DNA from: Opitutia bacterium UBA7397
GTDB lineage: Bacteria > Verrucomicrobiota > Verrucomicrobiia > Opitutales > UBA953
DNA length: 12,368 nt
Direction: 5' to 3'
Assembly (NCBI GenBank): GCA_002470605.1
Contig: DKND01000002.1
Span: 8,424-20,791 of the forward strand
This document shows, piece by piece, positions 5,839 to 11,229 of this stretch; position 1 is the stretch's first letter; each line of letters begins with the position of its first letter. Below the pieces are notes generated by a model. It was given only the letters and a program-made list of their open reading frames with translations, was not told the DNA's origin and made no database searches. The translations under genes and the position numbers were made by a program.

Positions 5839-7590
5839 ATGGACACAAAACCCGATAAGCCCCTCTCCAAGAACGAAATCATGAAGGCCGAGAAGCCGGA
5901 CCTTTCGGGCAATATTCGCGAAACCCTCGCCAATCCTGAAGCTGATCGTTTCACGGGAGATGACGAACAATTCATCAAGTTCCACGGGATTTACCAACAA
6001 GACGACCGCGACAAGCGCAAGACGGGCAAAGAATACTCCGTGATGGTTCGCACCCGTCAGACGGGCGGCATCGTCCCGGCAGCTCAATACATCGTCTACG
6101 ACGAACTCTCGGGCCGCTTTGCCAATGGCACACTCCGTATCACCTCTCGCCAGACTTTCCAATTTCACGGCGTGCTGCAAAAAGGTATCGGACCGCTGAT
6201 CAAGTCAATCAACGATGCGCTTAGCTCCACCCTCGCCACCTGCGGCGACGTGAATCGTAACGTCACCGCCCCTTCTAATCCACCGGTCGATGAGATTGCC
6301 GTCGCGGTCGATGCCGACGCCTTTGAGGTCACCCGCGCCCTGCTCCCACGCACCACGGCCTACCACTCGATCTGGGTCGATGGCGTCCAAGTCGACCTTG
6401 GCCTTGGAGACAAGATCGCCAAAGCCCGCGCCTCGGTCGACCAAGCCAACCCGTACATGCCGCCGCCCGCCGACACGGATGAATCTGGCGCACCGACGGA
6501 TTCGCTTTACGGAAAAACTTACCTGCCTCGTAAATTTAAAACCGGTTTCGCCATTCCACCTAATAATGACACCGATATCTTTACCAACGATATGGGCTAC
6601 GTCGCCATCGTCGAGAACGGCAAGCTGATCGGCTACAACCTCCTCGTCGGCGGCGGATTGGGCACCTCGCACGGTAATAAAGCCACCTATCCTCGCCTGG
6701 CAGACGTCATCGGATTCATCACGCGCGAACAAGTCGTGAGCGTCGGCGCTGCTGTCATTTCGATTCACCGCGATTGGGGTGATCGCACCGACCGTAAGCA
6801 CGCTCGGATAAAATACGTCCTCCAAGAAAAGGGTGTTGAGTGGTTCCGTGCCGAACTCGCGCAGCGGCTGGGAGCGCCCCTGCCTACGGCCAAACCTTTC
6901 CTCTTCAAAGGACAGGGAGACGCATTTGGCTGGTTCAAACAATTAGATGGACGTTCGTTCCTCGGTCTTTTCGTCGAAACGGGCCGCGTCAAAGATGCCG
7001 GAACCTATCGTCTGAAAACAGCATTACGCTTGATCGCGGAAAAATTCGCACCGACTTTCCGCCTGACCGCTACGCAAAACCTGATCCTCTCGGACATCCT
7101 TGAAGCCGACAAAGCTGCGATCGAGAAAATCCTACACGACCATGGTTGTGCCATCGTCTTTAATCCTGGCCTGATCAAGGGACGCGGTATGGCCTGCCCT
7201 GCTCTCCCTACGTGCGGACTGGCACTTGCCGAATCTGAACGTGTCTTCCCGCAGTTCCTCGCGAAACTCGAAGAAGGTCAAGCCGCAGCGGGTATCGCCC
7301 ATGAAGAACTTGTCGTTCGTATGACCGGCTGCCCAAATGGCTGTGCCCGTCCTTATAACGCTGAAATCGGCCTCGTGGGCAAAGCCCCGGGCAAGTATAA
7401 CATCATGCTCGGTGGTAACCGTGAAGGCACTCGCCTCGCGCGCCTCTGGAGAGAAGCCGCGCTTGCGGACGAAATCCCCGTCCTCATCGGAGAACTTTTC
7501 AAACAATACGCCAAAGAGCGTAAAGCAGGACAAGCTTTTGGTGATTGGGTAGACCAGGCCGCTGTCTGGCCTGCCGCTCCCGCCGCTTAA
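5839..7590 (+). CDS. cysI: Assimilatory sulfite reductase hemoprotein (CysI type)
   Basis: CysI carries siroheme coupled to a [4Fe-4S] cluster and reduces sulfite to sulfide with six electrons in the cytoplasm. The predicted 583 residues match E. coli CysI (570) closely along the length: FHGIYQQDDRD, LRITSRQTFQFHG, DVNRNV (R140), TYLPRKFKT with K232/K234, NDMGYVAIVENGKLIGYNLLVGGGLG, and RDWGDRTDRKHARIKY. The cluster and siroheme ligands are C453-x5-C459 in GMACPALPTC and C498-x3-C502 in TGCPNGCARP. The frame is open far upstream (to 5488), but that part only mirrors antisense cobA. The ATG at 5839 directly follows the AT-rich promoter region and gives the expected N-terminus. The sequence is of the NADPH-dependent, CysJ-partnered type, yet no CysJ flavoprotein is encoded nearby, so the electron donor is open. 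It is the first gene of cysI-cysH-cysD-cysNC, and cysH follows after 8 nt. Confidence 0.96.
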   Translation: MDTKPDKPLSKNEIMKAEKPDLSGNIRETLANPEADRFTGDDEQFIKFHGIYQQDDRDKRKTGKEYSVMVRTRQTGGIVPAAQYIVYDELSGRFANGTLRITSRQTFQFHGVLQKGIGPLIKSINDALSSTLATCGDVNRNVTAPSNPPVDEIAVAVDADAFEVTRALLPRTTAYHSIWVDGVQVDLGLGDKIAKARASVDQANPYMPPPADTDESGAPTDSLYGKTYLPRKFKTGFAIPPNNDTDIFTNDMGYVAIVENGKLIGYNLLVGGGLGTSHGNKATYPRLADVIGFITREQVVSVGAAVISIHRDWGDRTDRKHARIKYVLQEKGVEWFRAELAQRLGAPLPTAKPFLFKGQGDAFGWFKQLDGRSFLGLFVETGRVKDAGTYRLKTALRLIAEKFAPTFRLTATQNLILSDILEADKAAIEKILHDHGCAIVFNPGLIKGRGMACPALPTCGLALAESERVFPQFLAKLEEGQAAAGIAHEELVVRMTGCPNGCARPYNAEIGLVGKAPGKYNIMLGGNREGTRLARLWREAALADEIPVLIGELFKQYAKERKAGQAFGDWVDQAAVWPAAPAA

Positions 7591-7598
7591 GTCAGTCG

Positions 7599-8309
7599 AT
7601 GTCTGCACTCGATCCAGCTCGCATTCCGGAACTCGACGCCCGTCTCTCGACGCTGGCGCCGGTGGACCGTCTGCGCTGGGCCTTCGAGACCTTCGGCACT
7701 CGCGCCGGCATTGGCACGAGTTTCCAGCCCGCTGGCATCGTCATCCTGCACCTTGCTAAGACAGCTGGCCTGCCCATTCAGGCCTTTACGCTCAATACGG
7801 GCCTGCTCTTCCCCGAGACGCTCGCGTTCAAGGCGAAGCTCGAAGCCCACCTCGGCATCAAAGTCGAGGAAGTCCTGCCTGCGCAAACTGTCGAACAGCA
7901 GGCCGCCCAATACGGCGCCGAACTCTGGAAGCGCGACCCCGAGAAATGCTGCGAACTTCGCAAAGTAGATTCCCTTGGCAAGAAACTCTTCGACCTCGAC
8001 CTATGGATCACCGGTATGCGCCGAGATCAAAGTGCCGAGCGTTCGGCTACCCCGCTCCTTTCGCTCGCCGCTCGGCCCGATAATTCCGACGTCTGGAAAC
8101 TTAACCCGCTCGTCGACTGGAGTCGCGACCAAGTCTGGGCCTACCTGAAAGAACACGACCTGCCTCATAACGCGCTTCACGACCTTGGCTACCGTTCCAT
8201 CGGTTGCCAACCTTGCACCCAGCCATCTTCAGGCGGCGATGAACGCGGCGGCCGCTGGCCCGGCTTCGATAAAAAAGAATGCGGGCTGCACACTCGCACT
8301 CAAAAATAA
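7599..8309 (+). CDS. cysH: Assimilatory adenylyl-sulfate (APS) reductase, iron-sulfur type
   Basis: The enzyme reduces APS to sulfite and AMP with thioredoxin or glutaredoxin as donor. The product is 236 residues. The features that mark an APS reductase rather than a PAPS reductase are the two cysteine pairs for a [4Fe-4S] cluster, C117-C118 in EKCCELRKV and C203-x2-C206 in IGCQPC. The C-terminal catalytic cysteine is C228 in the ECGLH motif. Nucleotide-binding parts are the GTSFQPAG loop (an SxQ-type PP-loop equivalent), LNTGLLFPET, WITGMRRDQSAER and LNPLVDWSRDQVW. The frame is open from 7545 inside cysI, but MSALDPARIPELDARL from the ATG at 7599 is the natural start, 8 nt after the cysI stop. 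There is no Shine-Dalgarno motif, so translation may be coupled to cysI. cysD follows after 13 nt. Its preference for APS means the pathway here should not need the APS kinase encoded at the end of the operon. Confidence 0.95.
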   Translation: MSALDPARIPELDARLSTLAPVDRLRWAFETFGTRAGIGTSFQPAGIVILHLAKTAGLPIQAFTLNTGLLFPETLAFKAKLEAHLGIKVEEVLPAQTVEQQAAQYGAELWKRDPEKCCELRKVDSLGKKLFDLDLWITGMRRDQSAERSATPLLSLAARPDNSDVWKLNPLVDWSRDQVWAYLKEHDLPHNALHDLGYRSIGCQPCTQPSSGGDERGGRWPGFDKKECGLHTRTQK

Positions 8310-8322
8310 ACTTTTGCTCAAC

Positions 8323-9144
8323 ATGTCACGTAACGCTCAAAACGACCACCTCACGCGCTTGGAACAGACGTCCATCCACGTCTTCCGTGAGGCCTTCGCC
8401 AACTTCCGCTCCGTCTGCATGCCTTGGTCCATGGGCAAAGACTCCAACGTCCTCATCTGGCTCGCCCGCAAAGCTTTCTGCGGAAAAATTCCTTTTCCGC
8501 TGTTGCACATCGATACGACTTATGAGTTTCCAGAGATGTATGAGTTCCGCGAGAAAGCCAAGGCAATCCACGGCATCGATCTGATCGTGCGCGTCAATGA
8601 AGACGCCATCCGTCGCGGCATCGGTTATTCGACGCACGACCCAGTCACCGTGACCCATGAGCTTAAAACCGTACCGTTCAAAGCCGCGATCGACGAATTT
8701 AAATGGGATGCTCTTGTGACCGGCATTCGGCGCGACGAAGACCCTACCCGTGCGAAAGAACGCTGGTTCTCACCTCGCTCGGCCGAAGGTAATTGGGATT
8801 ACAAAGATCAGCCACCAGAGTTCTGGGGCCAGTTCGCCAGCACCGCGCCCGAAGGCGGACACGTCCGAGTGCAGCCCTTGCTTGAATGGACCGAACTTGA
8901 TATCTGGGAATACATCCGTCGGGAAAACATCCCGAACCCTACGCTCTATTTTTCCCGTAACGGCAAACGGTTCCGTTCGCTTGGTTGCCACCCCATCACC
9001 CATCCGGTGGACAGCCCGGCCAGCAACATCGATGAAGTCATCGAGGAACTGAAACTCACCAAGACCAGCGAACGCGCCGGTCGCGCCCAAGACCACGTCG
9101 GACGTAATTCCATGCAGGAACTCCGCGCCAAGGGATTCATGTAA
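8323..9144 (+). CDS. cysD: Sulfate adenylyltransferase, small (ATP pyrophosphatase) subunit
   Basis: CysD joins sulfate to ATP giving APS and pyrophosphate, and CysN supplies GTP hydrolysis to drive it. The 273-residue protein has the PP-loop SMGKDS at 36-41 (family SxGKDS) followed by NVLIWLARKAF, then FPLLHIDTTYEFPEMYEFRE, a TGIRRDEDPTRAKERWFSPR block, VQPLLEWTELDIWEYI, a RSLGCHPITHPVDS segment and a C-terminal SMQELRAKGFM. These variants, including SMGKDS and the late GCHPITHPV, resemble the CysD branch that pairs with CysNC proteins having EEQEQNITID, and the next gene is exactly such a protein. It is shorter than E. coli CysD (302). The start at 8323 (MSRNAQNDHLTRLEQ) was chosen over the open frame from 8185, which overlaps cysH. 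cysNC follows after 24 nt. Confidence 0.95.
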   Translation: MSRNAQNDHLTRLEQTSIHVFREAFANFRSVCMPWSMGKDSNVLIWLARKAFCGKIPFPLLHIDTTYEFPEMYEFREKAKAIHGIDLIVRVNEDAIRRGIGYSTHDPVTVTHELKTVPFKAAIDEFKWDALVTGIRRDEDPTRAKERWFSPRSAEGNWDYKDQPPEFWGQFASTAPEGGHVRVQPLLEWTELDIWEYIRRENIPNPTLYFSRNGKRFRSLGCHPITHPVDSPASNIDEVIEELKLTKTSERAGRAQDHVGRNSMQELRAKGFM

Positions 9145-9168
9145 ACCGTCCAGCCGATCAACCCAACC

Positions 9169-11061
9169 ATGAACACCCAAAACCTTTCCCAACCTGTGAG
9201 CTCCCCTTCTCTTTCCATCGAAGATCACCGCAAGATGCATGTCGTCGTCGTCGGTCACGTCGACCATGGAAAATCCACGTTCGTCGGCCGTCTTCTCAAC
9301 GACACCGACTCGCTACCTAACGGCAAGATTGAGCAAGTCCGCAAGAACTGCGCCATCGAAGGCATGGAATTCGAATATGCCTTCCTTCTCGACGCCCTAA
9401 TCGAAGAACAGGAACAGAATATCACGATTGATACGACGCGGATCTTTTTCCGCACCAAACAAAGAGCCTACGCCATCATCGATGCGCCGGGACATAAAGA
9501 GTTTCTGAAGAACATGGTGACAGGTGCCGCCAGCGCTTCGGCTGCTTTATTACTCATCGACGCCAAAGAAGGCGTCATGGATCAGTCTCGTCGCCACGCC
9601 TTCCTGCTCTCGCTCCTGGGCGTGAAGCAACTCGTCGTCCTGGTGAACAAGATGGACCTCGTTAATCACGACGAGGCAACCTACGAAAAAATCCGTACAG
9701 AATACTCGGCCTTCCTGAAGACGCTCGGCCTGAATGCCGTTCATTTTATTCCCATCGCCGCCAAACACGGTGAGAACGTCGTAGAACGCTCAACCAAAAT
9801 GAATTGGTGGAAAGGCCCTACGGTCACGGAAGCTCTGGATAATTTTGCGCATGAAGATGACCTCACCGGCTTACCCTTGCGCCTGCCGGTATCAGATATC
9901 TACCGATTCGACGAACGCCGCATCATCGCCGGCCGCGTCGAAGCCGGCGCCATCCGTCCTGGAGATGAACTCATCTTCCAACCGGGCGGCCGACGCAGCA
10001 CCGTGCGTACCTTTGAAGATTGGCCCGGACCGCAGTCACGTGAAGTCGTCGGGACCGGCGGCTCCGCCAGCGTCACCCTCTCCGAACAGATCTTTGTCGA
10101 ACGCGGCCAAGTCGCTTCCCACCCCTCGAACCAACCCCGAGTCGGTCGGGAATTCCGTGCCCGTATCTTCTGGCTCGGCAAGGAGCCGCTCCAGCAAAAT
10201 AAGACTTATCGCTTGCGCCTGCTAACCCAGAACGTCGAAGCCGTCATCGCTAAGATCGAGAAGATTACCGACGCCTCGACCCTCGAATCAAAAGAAGGAA
10301 CCAGCGTACCGCGCGATTCAATCTGTGAGGTCATTGTCCGTGCCACACGTAATATCGCTTACGACCTGCACAACGAGTGCCCCATCACGGGTCGGTTCGC
10401 CCTCGAAGAAGGCGGCCGCATTCATGGCGGCGGCATTATCCTCGATGCGATTTCGAAGTCTGAAGCGCCTTCTGGCAAAGTCACGGCCAGCGAACGTGGC
10501 GCCCGCGCCGGCCACCCTCCGGCAGTCGTCTGGTTCACAGGCCTCTCGGGCTCAGGCAAATCAACCATCGCCGAAGCCGTCGAGCGTCGTCTTTTTGACG
10601 CCTGCCGTAACGTCATCCGCGTCGACGGTGATGACCTCCGCGTCTCGCTCAATCGAGACCTTGGCTTCTCCGCTGCCGACCGCGCCGAAAGCGTCCGTCG
10701 TGCCTCCGCCGTCGCCGGGCTCTTCGCTGGCACGGGCCACATCACGCTTGTCACCCTGATTGCCCCGTTAGCCGCCGACCGCGCCAAAGCCCGCGCCGCC
10801 CTCGCGAACCACACGTTCATCGAGGTCTTCGTCGACGCCCCTCTCGCCGTCTGTGAATCTCGCGACGTGAAGGGTCTCTATGCAAAGGCCCGCCGTGGTG
10901 AGATTGCCGAATTTACCGGTATCTCGTCTCCTTACGAAGCTCCCGAAGCTCCTGAGGTCCATATCAAGACCGACAAGACGTCCCAGGAAGAAGCTGTCGA
11001 CCTCGTGCTCAGCGCGATCGACAAAGTCCTTCAGGGCAAGGGCGACGACTGGGAAGTGTAA
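9169..11061 (+). CDS. cysNC: CysNC: sulfate adenylyltransferase GTPase subunit fused to APS kinase
   Basis: This 630-residue bifunctional protein has two parts. Residues about 22-440 are the CysN GTPase, EF-Tu-like: G1 GHVDHGKST at 29-37, T86 in NITIDTTR (switch I), DAPGH at 105-109 and NKMD at 160-163, followed by two beta-barrel domains. CysN activates CysD. Residues about 450-630 are a CysC-like APS kinase, which would make PAPS: P-loop GLSGSGKST at 458-466, DGDDLRVSLNRDLGFS, DRAESVRRA, and a late GLYAKARRGEIAEFTGISSPYEAPE. Two features stand out. Switch I reads EEQEQNITID where most CysN have EREQGITID, marking a distinct subtype. The usual ISP-x-R-x-DR substrate loop of APS kinase is IAPLAADR at 531-538, with Ala replacing both the serine and an arginine. 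The domain is otherwise full length, so reduced or altered kinase activity is possible but unproven. It is the last gene of the cys operon. Confidence 0.94.
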   Translation: MNTQNLSQPVSSPSLSIEDHRKMHVVVVGHVDHGKSTFVGRLLNDTDSLPNGKIEQVRKNCAIEGMEFEYAFLLDALIEEQEQNITIDTTRIFFRTKQRAYAIIDAPGHKEFLKNMVTGAASASAALLLIDAKEGVMDQSRRHAFLLSLLGVKQLVVLVNKMDLVNHDEATYEKIRTEYSAFLKTLGLNAVHFIPIAAKHGENVVERSTKMNWWKGPTVTEALDNFAHEDDLTGLPLRLPVSDIYRFDERRIIAGRVEAGAIRPGDELIFQPGGRRSTVRTFEDWPGPQSREVVGTGGSASVTLSEQIFVERGQVASHPSNQPRVGREFRARIFWLGKEPLQQNKTYRLRLLTQNVEAVIAKIEKITDASTLESKEGTSVPRDSICEVIVRATRNIAYDLHNECPITGRFALEEGGRIHGGGIILDAISKSEAPSGKVTASERGARAGHPPAVVWFTGLSGSGKSTIAEAVERRLFDACRNVIRVDGDDLRVSLNRDLGFSAADRAESVRRASAVAGLFAGTGHITLVTLIAPLAADRAKARAALANHTFIEVFVDAPLAVCESRDVKGLYAKARRGEIAEFTGISSPYEAPEAPEVHIKTDKTSQEEAVDLVLSAIDKVLQGKGDDWEV

Positions 11062-11072
11062 GCGAAGAATAA

Positions 11073-11104
11073 GGGGGCACGTGGGCAAGTTGACACGTGG
11101 GCAA
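11073..11104 (-). repeat. Left octamer-repeat array (four 8-bp units, inverted relative to the right array)
   Basis: On the + strand the units are GGGGGCAC, GTGGGCAA, GTTGACAC, GTGGGCAA. On the minus strand this reads TTGCCCAC-GTGTCAAC-TTGCCCAC-GTGCCCCC, the same octamer family as the right array. It includes a 12-bp direct repeat CACGTGGGCAAG at 11078-11089 and 11094-11105, with a 16-bp period. Bases 11075-11089 (GGGCACGTGGGCAAG) are exactly inverted at 11194-11208. Two CACGTG palindromes lie here, at 11078-11083 and 11094-11099. The array begins 11 nt after the cysNC stop. Confidence 0.85.
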
Positions 11105-11114
11105 GGAAGTGCAG

Positions 11115-11134
11115 CCAAGACTAATTAGTCTTGG
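11115..11134. repeat. Perfect 20-bp palindrome
   Basis: The sequence CCAAGACTAATTAGTCTTGG is its own reverse complement over all 20 bases. As RNA it would form an 8-bp stem with an AATT-type four-base loop. It is followed by TCGCCTGCC rather than a T-run, so it is a weak candidate for an intrinsic terminator. As DNA it could be a dimeric protein-binding site. It differs in composition from the G/C-rich repeats around it. Confidence 0.85.
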
Positions 11135-11141
11135 TCGCCTG

Positions 11142-11177
11142 CCTAACCCTACCCCCACCCCTACCCCTATCCCTAAT
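11142..11177. repeat. Six-unit CCTACC-like hexamer array with G-quadruplex potential on the minus strand
   Basis: Six hexamers follow in exact 6-bp register: CCTAAC, CCTACC, CCCACC, CCTACC, CCTATC, CCTAAT. This resembles eukaryotic telomere-type repeats in form only. The minus strand has consecutive runs GGG, GGGG, GGGG, GGGGG and GGG separated by one to three bases, which meets the usual pattern for an intramolecular G-quadruplex. A transcript from the + strand would carry the C-rich side. The array runs directly into the right octamer array with one base between. Confidence 0.85.
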
Positions 11178-11178
11178 C

Positions 11179-11218
11179 TTGCCCCCTTGCCCCCTTGCCC
11201 ACGTGCCCACTTGTCCCC
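11179..11218 (+). repeat. Right octamer-repeat array (five 8-bp units)
   Basis: Five octamers in register: TTGCCCCC, TTGCCCCC, TTGCCCAC, GTGCCCAC, TTGTCCCC. Bases 11194-11208 are the perfect reverse complement of 11075-11089, so the two arrays together could pair as a long stem enclosing about 104 bp. A third CACGTG core lies at 11200-11205. The sulfatase start codon follows 11 nt later, at 11230. Confidence 0.85.
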
Positions 11219-11229
11219 TAGATAGTCCC

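Larger units (their letters stand above)
11062..11229. other. Structured repeat-rich intergenic region between cysNC and the sulfatase gene
   Basis: No gene is apparent in these 168 bp. They hold, in order, an octamer array (11073-11104), a 20-bp palindrome (11115-11134), a hexamer array (11142-11177) and a second octamer array in the opposite orientation (11179-11218), described below. Short open frames run across it on the minus strand, but they are repeat-encoded Arg/Gly/Arg-rich peptides without family resemblance. No T-rich tail follows any hairpin on the + strand, so a classical intrinsic terminator for cysNC is not evident. The sulfatase ATG lies 11 nt after the last repeat unit, so any promoter for that gene must sit within or before the repeats. 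Confidence 0.85.

Noticed and set aside
6205..6942. A 245-codon open frame on the minus strand inside cysI
   Set aside because: It is a shadow of the CysI frame, whose protein is conserved over its full length. The antisense product has no recognisable motif.
11075..11208. A standard MITE or insertion-sequence remnant
   Set aside because: There is a 15-bp inverted repeat, but no target-site duplication and no transposase remnant, so I record it only as a possibility within the repeat finding.
11062..11229. A CRISPR array
   Set aside because: The repeat units are 6 and 8 bp in direct tandem with no spacers of 25-40 bp, and no cas gene is present.
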